A DNA stretch of 64,000 nt from Dugong dugon (Eukaryota > Chordata > Mammalia > Sirenia > Dugongidae), in NCBI GenBank assembly GCA_030035585.1, contig CM057469.1, positions 59,413,501 to 59,477,500 on the forward strand. Direction: 5' to 3'. Both the position numbers and the translations under genes were made by a program. The notes under the pieces were generated by a model. That model saw only the letters and a program-made list of their open reading frames with translations. It ran no database searches and had not been told where the DNA came from. Shown here in pieces: positions 11,443 through 22,955 of the stretch (the stretch's first letter is position 1; the number at the start of each line of letters is the position of its first letter).

Positions 11443-11589
11443 CAATAGTACTGTGAAATAGGATGTTACACGTTTGGCCATTGTGCAAACACCATATTAT
11501 ATAAGGCAGTTCCCATACAATCCCCCTAAAGCCTTTTATATTAAAACCTTACGGGAAATTGCCAGACAAAGCCTGTATCCACGGGATAT

Positions 11590-12015
11590 AGGAGGCTGGC
11601 CTTGTCATGTGTGCGGCTGCGTAGGGTCCGGGCCTGTACTGGCAGCCCGACTGGGGCTTTGCACTGGTTCCAAAGCAGGGTGGGCGGGAGCCCACGTGAG
11701 AGGTTCAGAGAAGCAGCAGCGAGAAGCCTGTGTACGTACGGGTGCCCGGAGTGCCCCGGTCGGTGCGGCCACCTCTTGATCATGTGCAGCCCTGCGGTCC
11801 TCCCTACTGGCGCTGAAGGCAGAAGCGGAGGGACCCCAGCAGGCGCTGCCCTGGGCCGCAGTGAAAGGCTGTAGTATGGCTGCTAGGCAGGTGAATGATG
11901 AAGCTAGGAGGAGAGAAAGTAGGAAGCTACGGAGGAGGAGGTGCTGCAGTAATTGGGCTGCGCCCTGGAGCTCTGCTGCTCCTTCACTTCGGGGGTTTGG
12001 GGTCTTTAAAACCAT
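11590..12015. other. CpG-rich block of unknown origin
   Basis: Roughly 425 bp of clearly GC-rich sequence with about two dozen CpG dinucleotides, inside AT-rich DNA where CpG is scarce. It matches none of the repeat families recognised elsewhere in the window. The minus strand has a 136-codon ATG-initiated frame (12015-11605) whose residues about 22-47 are strongly hydrophobic. The plus strand has ATGGCTGCTAGGCAGGTGA at 11875, where CAG followed by GTGA resembles an exon end. Either could be chance in GC-rich DNA. Possible identities are a CpG-island promoter or first exon, a GC-rich LTR, or the 5' end of a processed pseudogene. None can be proved here. Confidence 0.4.
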
Positions 12016-14522
12016 TAGCGAGAAATAATAAAAGGAGAGCTACTTTCCTTTAAAAAAACAACAACAACTTTATGGGACCACAGACGTATATGCGGTGGGA
12101 CAGAACGTTGCCAGAACGAATGTCGGGTGGCACATGAATGTACATTGTTTCATCAGAACTGTGCCAAAAGCTTTTCACCATTAAAAACATAGATACATAA
12201 TTTGATTAAAATGTGTTTTTTTTTTTTTTTTTTTGTGATATTTGAGTCACCAATATACTCTGATTTTTTTAGCTTTCACTTACACAGCAATTCTATATAT
12301 AGGAGTAAGCACCTGACTTCTTTGTAATATCTGCTAGGGCAAACATGACCAATCTTTTATAAGCTGAAATACAAATTATTTAATTGTAAATTACTTTCCC
12401 TTTCTATATGACAGTTTAACTTTATATTTTCACAGTTATGTTTTTGGGAAGGCTATGCTATTTATACATTTTATTACACTCAGTAAAGATAGTGTATAGG
12501 TATTCAAGATAGTATTCAAGTATCTCTTTAAATACTTATAAGAGGAAGCATTGGATCTAACAGAGTTGGTAACTATTGATCTTGCCGGATGAACTTATTT
12601 CAGTTGGAATTTTGCTTCAAAACCTTGTATGTGAACTCGAGAGAAATTGTTGGGACCTTAAATAAGTTGAGTTGTAAGAACTGTTTTTGTCTAGTTTGTG
12701 TGAATATATGTTAGTGTGAGTGTGACAGTGTGATTGAGTGTGTGAATGTGTGTGTACAAACTTCAGAGTGCAATAACTTATCTGAATACAAACAGTTGAA
12801 TTAAAGGATGAAGTTTGGAGAGGCACCATTTATTGCTATTTTAGATGGATGGTAAGGTATAGTGTATCTGGGGATGTAACTTACGCAGTATTAAATAAAA
12901 TAAAAAATACATATTTGGATTTTATAGTTATTTTATATTTCTTTATACCAAAGAATTTGGTTTTTTTAAACACTAAAAAACACCATAAATTATATGATTT
13001 TCCTATTAAAGATTTTTGTGTCGTCGATGTCTTAGAATATTCATCGGTTTCCATATAATTACTATTATTTTCTTCAGAGCTTTAAAACGAAGTTGGATGC
13101 TCAACTGTCTGATTATACCCAATTGAGAAGAGGCTTTCTCTCCCTGAGAAATAGTCATATGGTTGCAGAATTTTGTTTCAAAATCCTCACAAAGAAATGA
13201 TAGCATTGCTGCTCAAATAATTCCAAGAATCTGTTATTGCCTGACAGATCATATTAATTTGTAAATATGATGGTTTATATATATATAATAGCTATACTGT
13301 TCTTTTTGGTAAGTCCTCTTTTTTCTTACCATAAAAGGATTCCTTCCCATTTCATATTATTTCAAACATGGGGTTTGGAAACAGGGAGGGATATCCAATG
13401 CCCTTTGAACATTTTTCAAATGTTCTATTTCTTAATCTAGGTAATAGGTAAAATGGTGTTTGTTTATTCCCTCTTTACATGGCGTATGCAACATTTAGAT
13501 ATTTTATTGTAGACTTTCATGATACATTTTAAGAAATAGAAAGATTTAAAGAACACTTGTTTTCAGTATTGGTAATTGTGTGTTTTGTGTAATCTGATTT
13601 AAAATATTTCCTATGGTACCCTTTGTGATTAAATAAAACTGATTAGAAATTAACTTCATATCCACTTGTAATATTTCAAATATAAGTGATCAAGTTGCTT
13701 TTGGAATTTAGAATAAAACCAACTAGAGATTAAATAAAGTCTAATCTCGTCACCAGCTGTTTTCAAGCTACAGTATTTTTAAGTCACCTTAAAGCTTTAT
13801 AGTTTGCCATTTTCAAAAATACCCTTTTCCAGAATAAAATTGAACATATGGATGCAGTAATATCATGTCTGTCACTGAAGTTTCTTCTCTAAAATAAAAA
13901 TGCTTAAAAAGATGTAGTTTCTACACAACAACACACCTTGCCAATATATTTAATGAAATTTAAATGTATAAAATCTGGTTTACCCACAGACTGAAATAAA
14001 GTTTCAATAGGTGACATTTAAAGGCATTAATATAAATTAGGAAAATATTCCTCCATAATCACTGGAAAAAAAATACCATTTTGTTGAAAACCAGTCAAAA
14101 ATCTTTAAATAAATAAGCAAGCACCTTGAAATAACAAAACTGAATTTTCAATATCTCATAGAATATTGAATCAGAGAGCTTAAGAAATTGAGTTAATTTA
14201 AAGCCCTCCAGTTTTGTATGGAAATATAACACTTAAATGGGATAAATGGTTTTACTCAATTTAGTACAGTATTATTTAATTGCCCTTCCGTTTTTAATAA
14301 GATTACTTTCAGGATCATTTATTAAATGTTTGAAAGAGCCATAAAGATTGCAAAAGTGAAAAAATAATCCCATTATATTTGTACAACTATAGGTTTTTAT
14401 GTTTGTCTTCGTATAAACCCTCCAAAACTTAAACATTCTTATGAAATTCAAATTAAGCACACTGAAACATACATATCTATTATTAGAATATGACATATTT
14501 CAAATGGATCCTATTTCAAGGT
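12016..14522. other. AT-rich unique sequence, nothing recognised
   Basis: No gene or identifiable repeat seen. There is a poly-T run near 12213-12234, which could be the tail of an unrecognised minus-strand retroelement, and a degenerate GT-rich stretch at about 12695-12762. Confidence 0.5.
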
Positions 14523-14526
14523 AGAT

Positions 14527-14750
14527 AAAGAGCCATTGGTGCCTCGGAGGGGGGGGAACAAATAGGTAAGTGCTGGATTTCTAGCCAAAATGTTGGTGAT
14601 TCAAACCCACTCAGAGGTGCCTTGGAAAACAGACCTGGTGAACTGCTTACAAAAGGTGACAAAAACTCTATGGATTAGTTCTATTCTTCACACATGGGGT
14701 CTCCTTGAGTGTGAACTGACTCAATAACTGCCAACAACAAAGAGCTATTT
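14527..14750 (+). mobile_element. AfroSINE, diverged, long subtype
   Basis: Sense AfroSINE. The tRNA-like head is damaged by a run of G (14550-14556), but the B-box region (tgattcaaacccac) is clear, followed by a body reading aaacagacctggtgaactgc and an end at actgccaacaacaa. Because it has the extra middle segment absent from shorter copies, it belongs to the longer subtype. Confidence 0.8.
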
Positions 14751-15854
14751 CATAAATCCAGTGTTTTTCCAAGTTTTATCATTCACTTTTACTTAGCTTA
14801 TAGCTCCTACACTAGAGTTACAGTATATATAAATATTTTCTTCTTGACACAATATTTTACACTGAATTAAAAAAAAAAAAAGTTCTATCCTTAAGATAAA
14901 TAAGCATAGTCTTAAATTTATTATCTTGTGATTCAATGTCCCCTCTAGTTTGATTTGAAAAGACCCTCTAAAATTTTCTTATCCATTTCAATGACAAATC
15001 TGTAATGTTATCAACGGTTATAGTATAAAGAAATTAACTTTGAATTAAGACCATTTAATATATTTCATCTTTTCTCATTATTTTACATATTAATTAGGAA
15101 ATTCTTACAGAAAAGGAAAGATACATCCACTTTTTTATTATCTGAATAAATTAATTAAAATGTTACTATTATTATTCCTGAAATGATATTTATTAACACT
15201 GATGCGTTCATGTCAACAATATCTAGTAGAACTAGTTTATGCATTAAGTATTCATAGCGTAAGTATAGTGTACCACCCACTGTATATGCAGTAAACTCTT
15301 CAAGACAGTGTGAGATAGAAAATGAGCTGTAATTCTCATTTTGCAGAATTTCTAGTCTTGTTGGAAAAACACAACATAAGAGAATTATGGAAAAGTGTTA
15401 TATCCCTATAACACGTAAGTACTCATGGCATAAATAATAAATAACAATGTTTTATTTATATTTTGTGTCTTAAGGATGGGAAAATAATCTGTTGGATGGA
15501 GTCTCCTTGATTTACATCTATGTAGATAATTGAGGAGACAAAGTTCCCTATGGAAGCCCTGACAAGAAAGAAGAATGATTTTCGAGGAGTCCCAAAATAA
15601 TAAATGTCTACCACAAGGTATAGGTTTGATAATCAGTCAGTAAATGAGAGATTCAGGAGGGTGTATTTGATCCAAAGTTCTACCAATTGTGCTTAAACCA
15701 CTTTGGTTTCTGAATTTGATAGCTATGTTCTCTGTTTAAAATTCAATTTTGTGTTTTTAAAACCTTAAAACCTTTTGGAAATATTTATGAGAATGAAATA
15801 TGTAGCTCTTAAGTAAAGCCGTACTTTACATTGAATAACATGTCTTCCTTTCTA
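14751..15854. other. AT-rich unique sequence
   Basis: Nothing identifiable seen. A short A run at 14869-14881 is the only simple sequence of note. Confidence 0.5.
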
Positions 15855-16830
15855 CTTAAAAAGACAATCAATGTAGAAAATGCAGAGAACATGGACAAAT
15901 GAAAGTTTACTTATAATCTAAATACACAAAGATTATTATCATTTTTTTTTTCATTCTTCTAGACGATTCTTCTATCAGTTAGCTTTTACTGCACAACAGA
16001 ATCATCCCGGATTTAATCACTTAAAAGAACAACAGTGCTGTTCCACAACAATCTTGTGGCTTGGTCAGGTGCTTCATTTGGTTTGGGACAGATTGGCCAC
16101 TCTTCAGGATTCTCTCATGCTTCCATGGTCAACTGATTAGTCATCTGGCAAAGAAATGACCTAGGATGGCCTCATTCATACGCCTGGCAGCTGTCGTAAG
16201 CAGGGATTCCTGGTTTGTACACCACGTTATCACTCATCCTCCACAAGTCCAGCTTGGGCTTCTTTAATGATGTTATCAGACTCCAAGAGCAGGGAAAGAT
16301 GGCAAGTCTCAATACACAGCATTTTTAAGCAGAACATTTCCTTGCTTCCCATGGGCCAAAGCACGACACATGATCAAGTTTAGAGTCTGGTGGGAAGGGA
16401 CTATCCAAAGAAAAGGATCAGGCTGGGGTGGGGATGGAGGGCCAATTTTGTGGCCATTTTCATGATGTATCACAATTCTTCTTCCCTGTTTTAGTGCATA
16501 TATAATAAATGGGAGCATACTGCATGCTGATTTTTAACTTTTGTTTATTGCTTGGTTTATTGAAAATGTTATTCTAAGTAAATATATATTTGAATCCTGA
16601 TTTTATTAGACTTATATTATTACACCAAATATTTTAATTTTTTCACAATCCTTATCTTAACTGTTTTTTTTACAATTATTTTGATCTTACTAGCACTTCT
16701 GTGATAATGATATCCATTTAATTGTGCAAAAGTATAATTTCTTCCAGATATTACCTTCTTTATCAATGATGGAATGATTTATCTCTCTTTTCCATACCAT
16801 TATAAATTCCCAACCATTTCTTCTTTGCCT
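15855..16830. mobile_element. Old LTR-like and L1M-like remnants (uncertain)
   Basis: From about 15975 to 16400 the text (tatcagttagcttttactgc onwards to the gaccgt-poor, CA-rich end) follows the layout of an old mammalian LTR-like repeat also seen at 50258-50515 and 59885-60370, in the same orientation. The AT-rich flanks (15855-15970 and 16540-16830) read like an L1M 3' region that it split. All are highly diverged and the family is not certain. Confidence 0.35.
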
Positions 16831-17321
16831 TTGAAGTAAAATAACATTAGTATTTTAGGATATATTTAGACAGATTTTAATGCAGATACTACAGTTTTTT
16901 ATACTCATTTTCATAGTCATTGCAAAATGGCCTCCAGAAAAACCATTACACATTAACTCTTCAAGAGTTGCCTGTTCTCTTCTGTTTTCAAAATCAGTAC
17001 CTAAAGATTGGGAAAATACAAATATAAACAAAACAATACAAAAAAACACCTGACATCTTTCAGATGGACATAGAAAAGGGCCAAAGAAGAGAGGGAAGGA
17101 AAAAGAGGAATAAAGAAGTAGGAAATCATAACAAATAATCTGGCATTCTGAAAATAACTCTAGGTAAAAAAAAAAGTGCTCGTGAAAAAATTCACCCTTA
17201 TTTATTACATTCATAACTATACAGTTAGCAGAGTAATTATTTAATAAGTGTCATCCCCCTAAGACTGTAACTTGATGAGATACAAAGCATTTCTTTCTTT
17301 CCATTATTTCATGTTGTTTCC
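16831..17321. other. Unique sequence, no gene
   Basis: A 119-codon open frame on the minus strand (17214-16855) is present. Its composition is that of random AT-rich DNA (many Phe, Leu, Ser, Ile), with no motif, so I do not call it a gene. Confidence 0.5.
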
Positions 17322-17374
17322 CATGTTGTCAGTTGCCTTCAAGCTGGCTCAGACTCATGGTGACCTTATGTATA

Positions 17375-17573
17375 CCTATTGCCCTTGAGTCAAATTCCGG
17401 TTCACAGCAAACATTTTGGACCGAGTAGAACTGCCCCATAGTTTCTAAGGCTGTAAATCTTTACAGAAGCAGACTACCACATCCTTCTTCTGCAGATCAT
17501 CTGGTGGGTTAGAACCGTCGAGATTTTGAGTAGCAGGCAAGTGCTTTAACCACTGTGCCACCAGGGATCCTTA
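17375..17573 (-). mobile_element. AfroSINE A of a three-SINE stack, long subtype
   Basis: Minus strand. It has the extra middle segment (gtaaatctttacagaagcag, 17451-17470) that the next two copies lack. It is bounded by ccttatgtata on both sides (17364-17374 and 17574-17584). Confidence 0.85.
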
Positions 17574-17584
17574 CCTTATGTATA

Positions 17585-17752
17585 CCCGAAAGCCAAACGC
17601 ATTGCTGTCGAGTTGATTCCGACTCATAGCAACCCTGTAGGACAGAGTAGAACTGCCCCATAGGGTTTCCAAGGAGTGACTAGTTAATTCAAACTGCCAA
17701 CCTTTTGGTTAGCAGCTGAGCACTTTAACCACTGTGCCACCAGGTTCCCTTA
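17585..17752 (-). mobile_element. AfroSINE B of a three-SINE stack
   Basis: Minus-strand short-subtype AfroSINE, the best preserved of the three (gagttgattccgactcatag, then gttagcagctgagcac). Bounded by ccttatgtata at 17574-17584 and 17753-17763. Confidence 0.87.
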
Positions 17753-17763
17753 CCTTATGTATA

Positions 17764-17931
17764 TAAAAAACAAAAAACCCATTGCCATCAGGTGTATTCC
17801 TACTCAAAGTGACCCTACAGGACAGATTAGAACTGCACTATAGGGTTTCCAAGGAGTGGTTGGTGATTTCAAATTGCTGATCTTTTGGTTAGCAGCTAGA
17901 GCTCTTAACAACTGTGTCAGCAGGGCTGCAG
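17764..17931 (-). mobile_element. AfroSINE C of a three-SINE stack
   Basis: Minus-strand short-subtype AfroSINE, the most diverged of the three. Bounded by ccttatgtata at 17753-17763 and ccttacgtata at 17932-17942. Confidence 0.85.
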
Positions 17932-18405
17932 CCTTACGTATAGCAGAACAAAATGTTACCAGGTCCTTCACTATCTTCCTGGTCTTTGATATGCTTAAGC
18001 ACATTGTTGAGGCTATTGTATAAATCCATCTCCTTGAGGGATTTTTCATTTTCATTGATTCTTTAAGACTTTACCAAACATGATATCCTTTTCCAGCAAT
18101 TGGTCTTTTCTGATGAAGGGTCCAAAGTAAGCAAGATGAAGTCTCACCATCCTTGTGTCTAAGGAGCATTCATTTACTCATTCTTTTGGCAGTCCATGGT
18201 ATATTCAATATTTTCACCAACACCACGATTTGAATGTGTCAGTTCTTCTCCTGTCTTCATTTTTTCCTGTCCAGATTTTCATGCATATGGGGCAATTGAA
18301 AAGACCATTGGTCGGACCACCTTTGTCACAAAGTGATTATCTTTGCTTTTTAAAACTTTAAATAGCTTTTTTGCAGTAGATTTGCTCAATGCAATATGTC
18401 ATTTT

Positions 18406-18671
18406 TTCTTTTTCTTTTTTTGCCTGGTACACTAAACACTCAATAAATACATATTGGATGAGTGATTAAGTAAATGTATTCATTTATAAGTTTGATATAA
18501 AATAATATTATCTCTTGCATGCTGTATGTTTTTGTTTTTGCTTTCAAAACATCTACATTATCTTCAACAAACCCCAGGCCACCTGTACTCTCTGTACAAC
18601 TATGTGGTTCAAAAAATTTTAGTTAGGTATTTCATTTTCTACCAGCCACTACTATGGACTCAGTGGACTCT
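18406..18671. other. Unique sequence with T-rich start
   Basis: A T-rich run at 18400-18420 is followed by AT-rich sequence. Nothing recognised. Confidence 0.45.
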
Positions 18672-18818
18672 ACCACTACCACCACCCAATGCCAATTGAG
18701 TTGATCATGACTCATAGCAACCTCATAGGGTTTCCAAGGCTGTAAATCTCTACAGACGCAAACTGCCACATATTTCTCCAACAGAGTGCTGGTAATTTTG
18801 AACCACTGACCTAACATA
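18672..18818 (-). mobile_element. AfroSINE, long subtype, truncated head
   Basis: Minus strand. It reads gccaattgagttgatcatga, then the middle segment gtaaatctctacagacg, and ends in the B-box region (gaaccactgacc) without the A-box half of the head. Confidence 0.78.
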
Positions 18819-18824
18819 CCTATA

Positions 18825-18930
18825 ATCATGAAGATGGTGCAGGAACGGGCAACATTTCATTCTGTTATAAATAAAGTTGCCATGAGTCTGAGCTGACGTT
18901 ACAGCAAGTGATAACAACAGCATAACATTA
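18825..18930 (+). mobile_element. RTE1 3' terminal fragment
   Basis: Sense RTE1 end: aagatggtgcaggaacgggc, then attctgttataa, then gccatgagtctgagctgacg, ending near gtgataacaacagc. It carries only the last 100 bp and directly follows the preceding AfroSINE. Confidence 0.72.
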
Positions 18931-19214
18931 ATTCTCTAGTAAGCGAGCTTTAATTTATTCAACCAATGTGTTTTAAACACTCAGAAATCATGAAAAATCA
19001 TTTTAAGTGTTGAGAGATGTTCAAAGAAATATAAGGCAGGAACATTCCATCCTCAACATTATAGTTTATAAGGGAGCAGATTTTCGTCTATGCTGTGCAA
19101 TCCAACAATAAAGAAATCAATTAATTCAATAAAATAATTCCACTGGTTACAGCACTTTTAGGAAAAGTAGTGATACTCATTATGATAACCAAAGGCACTG
19201 TACTGAGTATTTTA

Positions 19215-19308
19215 CACGTATTGCCTCATTTAGTCTTCATCACAACCCTAAGGATTAGCAATTACTACAGATGAGAAAACTGAGACTCAGAAAACTGAGC
19301 TTCTGTGA
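19215..19308 (-). mobile_element. MIR SINE fragment
   Basis: The complement of the MIR core and 3' part: cttcatcacaaccctaagga, then cagatgagaaaactgagact. The adjoining AfroSINE cuts it off at 19309, so the MIR is the older of the two. Confidence 0.72.
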
Positions 19309-19478
19309 ATTGGAGCCCTAGTGGCACAGAGGTTAAGAGCTCAGGCTGCTAACCAAAAGGTCAGCAGTTCAAACCCACCAGCTGCTCCTTGGAAACCCTA
19401 TGGGGCACTTCTACCCCATTCTATAGGGTCACTATGAGTTGGAATTGACTCTATGGCAATATGTTTGGTTTTTTATTT
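19309..19478 (+). mobile_element. AfroSINE, well preserved
   Basis: Sense short-subtype copy with a clear tRNA-like head. The A-box region is at about 19320-19337 (tggcacagaggttaag) and the B-box region at about 19365 (gttcaaaccc). The end reads gaattgactctatggcaa with a ggttttttatttt tail. Confidence 0.92.
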
Positions 19479-19658
19479 TGGTTAATTGTAAAATGCAAAA
19501 AATAAGGGAGGTGCTTTTAGCCATTAAACTATACTTCTAACAGTAATTGATTAAAAGAAAAAAAGAGTTGGTATAAATTGACACAGTCATCTTTAAACCC
19601 TACCCCTGCCCCTTACATGCAGAAGTATCTAGAGACTGATTCTATTTACACTTATATT

Positions 19659-20050
19659 TATTGTTGTTGTTAGTTGCTTTCTAGTCAGCTCCACCTCACA
19701 ACGACCTTATGTATAACAGAACAAAATATTGCCCAGTCATGTGCCATCTTTATGATTGTTGGTGTGGTCGAGTTCATTATTTCAGTTATTGTGCAGTGCT
19801 TCCAAACTAGGGGCCTCACCTTCTAGCACTATATCCAACAATATTGTGTTGTGATCCACAGTATTTTCATTGGCCAATTTTTGGACATGGATCACCAGGC
19901 CTTTCTTCCTAGTTTTAGTCTGAAAGCTCCACTGAAACCTATCCACCATGGGTTACCCTGCAGGTATTTGAAACATACATGGCATAGCTTCCAGCATCAT
20001 AGCAACATACAAGGCACCACAGTAAGTCAAACTGACAGATGGGTAGTAGA
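19659..20050 (-). mobile_element. Internally deleted RTE1 derivative (copy 1)
   Basis: The element, minus strand, joins about 140 bp of RTE1 3' end (19659-19798) directly to about 250 bp of RTE1 5' end (19799-20050), omitting all coding sequence. The 5' part is recognised by cactatatccaacaat, then atagcttccagcatcat, then gtcaaactgacagatg, all found at the start of the full-length copy at 30212. Flanks acttatatt (19650-19658) and acttatgtt (20051-20059) form a probable target-site duplication, so it moved as a unit. A second copy with the same design is at 46956-47380. Confidence 0.82.
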
Positions 20051-20072
20051 ACTTATGTTCTGGCACAATGAA

Positions 20073-20277
20073 ATAGAGTAGCTGTTTTTCAACTTTGCTG
20101 TGCATCACAATCACTGGGGTGCTTTGTTAAATCCAACATTTCCAGGTAGCACCCACAGAGTTTCTGATTCAGTAGGTCAAAATGGGGCTCAAGAATTTCC
20201 AGTTGTAAAAATTTCTGATGTGATTCTGATACTGCTGGTTAAAAGACCATACTTTGAGAATCACTAATCCAGAGCTG
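20073..20277 (-). mobile_element. MER5A-type hAT DNA transposon
   Basis: Short non-autonomous hAT-Charlie element. The internal phrase gagtttctgattcagtaggt (20159-20178) is diagnostic of MER5A on the complementary strand. Both ends retain terminal inverted repeat character (ttttcaactttg and actttgagaatcact). Confidence 0.85.
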
Positions 20278-21184
20278 TAATTCCCATACGTGAGTGGTTC
20301 TCTTTAATAAGTACTAATATAAAGGTGATCTCTATTCTCCCAGGGGAGTAAACTCTGTCTTTCTATTTCATACAAGCAAATAGGTAAAGTATTTACCATT
20401 GCTACTGATGTGGAAAAAAGCATTGAGTATGAGCAGAGATAGAGACAGAGCAGAAATGATTGACTTCCTGGAGATTTAACACTTTCTAGATTATCTAAAA
20501 TTTTGGGGATTGTTGAAGAATTGTAGAATAATTCTTATGCATATTTATCTTCCAGAATGGCTGAGTTGCTTTTCTCCAAACTAAATACATATAATTTATT
20601 TATAATGGAAGAAAGAGTAAAAAGTACTAGTAAAAAGTTATCCACCCAGGTACAATAACATCTTCAAAATAATGCTGAAAGTTTTTTTCTTATTGCAATA
20701 TTTGTCATGAGTTTGCAATAAATACTTATTAATCATATTGCACAGATGTAAAATGAAGCTTTAATATATATACAGAAACAAATAAAAACATAATTTTAGA
20801 ACCTCTTTCATAGGGCACAAAATATACAAATCTGTACACGTAGTTTATTTTTAATTTCCGAGTTGACTGCATACAAAATGAATGAACTACAGTGCACGGG
20901 AGATGCATTTTGGCTGTGCTGATTCATTCCGTATGAGCTATTTCAGTACCTAGGTGACTGCAGGACCCAGAATCCATCTAGAAAATGAGGGAATAGACAA
21001 CTCAGTTACGCTGAGATTTAAAATTGGTATAGCTTAATTTTGCTGTATTAAAAAAATTTTTTGATTAATATTGGATTTACATCCAATACTAGTCTCTTTC
21101 CTCATATTCTGTAAATAAATGTGATCTAAGAATTTATAGCAACAATGTGACCACCAGATATTTAATCAAAATATTAGAGGATTG
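20278..21184. other. AT-rich unique sequence
   Basis: No gene or repeat identified. Confidence 0.5.
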
Positions 21185-21823
21185 TTTAAAAATAGGTTTT
21201 ATTTTTTAGAAAAATTATGGATTTACCAAAAATTATGCAGAACATACAGAGTTCTCCTATGTCACCCCAACTCCTGCACACTGTTTCTCCTATTATTAAA
21301 ATCTTGCATTGGTGTAGCACATTTCTTACAACTGATGAACCAACAATGACACATAATTGCTAACTAAAATCAGTAGTTTACATTAGGGTTCCCTTTTTAT
21401 GTTGTACAGGCCTACGAGTTTTGACAAATGCATAATGTCATATGTCCACCATACTTTATCATACAGAGTAGTTTCACTACTCGAAAAATGCCCTGTCCTC
21501 CACGTATTCATCCCTCCTCCCACAACTTCCTGAAACTACTGACCTTTTTACTGTCTTGATAGTTTTGCCTTTTTCAGAATGTCATATAGTTGGAATTATA
21601 TAGTATGTCATTTTTTCAAACAGGCTTCTTTCACATAATAACATGCATTTAAGATATCTCTGTGTATTTTCACTGCTTGATAGTTTGTTTTTTTCTTCTT
21701 TTTGTTAATACTCCATTGTATGGGCGTAACAGAGTTAGTCCATTTATCTATCGAAGGAAGTCTAGGTTGCTTCTACTTTTTGAAAATTATGGGTGAAGCT
21801 GTTATAAACATTTATATGCAGGG
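21185..21823 (-). mobile_element. L1M (old L1) 3' end, left half of split element
   Basis: Complement of an old mammalian L1M 3' region: gttttgacaaatgcataatg (21418-21437), gtcatatagttggaattata (21582-21601), then the complement of the ORF2 C-terminus near 21705-21735. It stops abruptly at the poly-T of the younger L1 and resumes at 26394. The join point reads continuously if the insert is removed. Confidence 0.8.
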
Positions 21824-22955
21824 TTTTTTTTTTTTTTTCATTGTACTTTGGATGAAAGTTTATAGAACAAACTAGCTTCTCATTAAACAATTCACGTTAT
21901 TGTTTTATGACATTGGTTAACAACCCCACGGCATGTCACTATTCTACTCTCCCTTCTTGAACTTGGGCTCCCTATTACCAAGCCTTCCTGTTCCTTCCTG
22001 CCTTCTAGTCCTTGCCCCTGGGCTGGTGTGCCCCTTTAGTCTTGTTTTCTTTTATGAGACTGTCTAACCTTTGGCTGATGGTGAACCTCAGGAATGACTT
22101 CATTACTGAACTAAAAGGGTGTCCTGGGGCCATACTCTCGGGGTTTATTCAATAGTTGTCAGGTCAGTAAGCTTGTCTTTGTGTGTGTGTGTGACTTAGA
22201 ATTTTGTTCTACATTTTTCTCCATCTCTGTCCAGTACCCCCCACTGTGACCCTGTCACAGCAGTCAGTGGTGGTAGGTGGGCACCTTCTAGTTTACTGGA
22301 CTCAGTCTGGTGGAGGCTGTGGTAGTTGTGGTCCACTAGTCCTTTGGACTAATCTTTCCCTGTGTCTTTGGTTTTCTTCATTCTCCCTTGCTCCCGAAGG
22401 GGTGAGACCAGTGGAATATCTTAGATGGCTGCTCACAGGCTTTTAAGACCCCAGACGCTACTCACCAAAGTAGAATGTAGAATAATTTCTTTATAAATTA
22501 TGTTATGCCAACTGGGCTAGATATTCCCCGAGACCATGGTCCCCACAGCCCTCAGCCCAGTAATTCAGTCTCTAAGGGAGTTTGGATGTGTCCATGGAAC
22601 TTCCATTACCTTGCCTTGTATAAGTGGTGCTGGCTCCCCCAGTATTGTTTACGGTCTTACCCTTCACCAAAGTTACCACTTATCTATTGTCTATTTAGTG
22701 TTTTTCCATCCTCAACTCCTCCCCTCCCTCAAAGTCATCAAAGATTGTTTCTTTTTATGTGTAAACCTTTTCATGAGTTTTTTTATACTAGTGGTATTAG
22801 CATACAATATTTGTCCTTTTGTGATTGACTTATTTCACTCGGCATAATGCCCTCTAATTTCATCCATGTTGTGAGATGTTTCACAGATTAATCATTGTTC
22901 TTTATCATTGCATAGTACTCCATTGTGTGTATATACCATAGTTTATTTATCCATT

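Larger units (their letters stand above)
17322..18405 (-). mobile_element. RTE1 fragment interrupted by three AfroSINEs
   Basis: Minus-strand RTE1. The 3' end is at about 17322-17363 (gttgtcagttgcc). After three SINE insertions the sequence resumes at 17943 (gcagaacaaaatgttacc) and runs through the C-terminal coding part (tttggcagtccatggtatat, 18184-18203) to about 18405. The two halves join into continuous RTE1 sequence if the SINEs and the extra copies of the 11-mer are removed. It is heavily diverged and 5'-truncated. Confidence 0.85.

Noticed and set aside
16855-17214. 119-codon minus-strand frame as a host gene
   Set aside because: Composition is that of random AT-rich sequence. No domain, splice context or upstream signal was seen.
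17364-17942. CRISPR-like direct repeats (11-bp units with 168-199-bp spacers)
   Set aside because: The intervals are related SINEs in a mammalian genome, and the repeats are target-site duplications.
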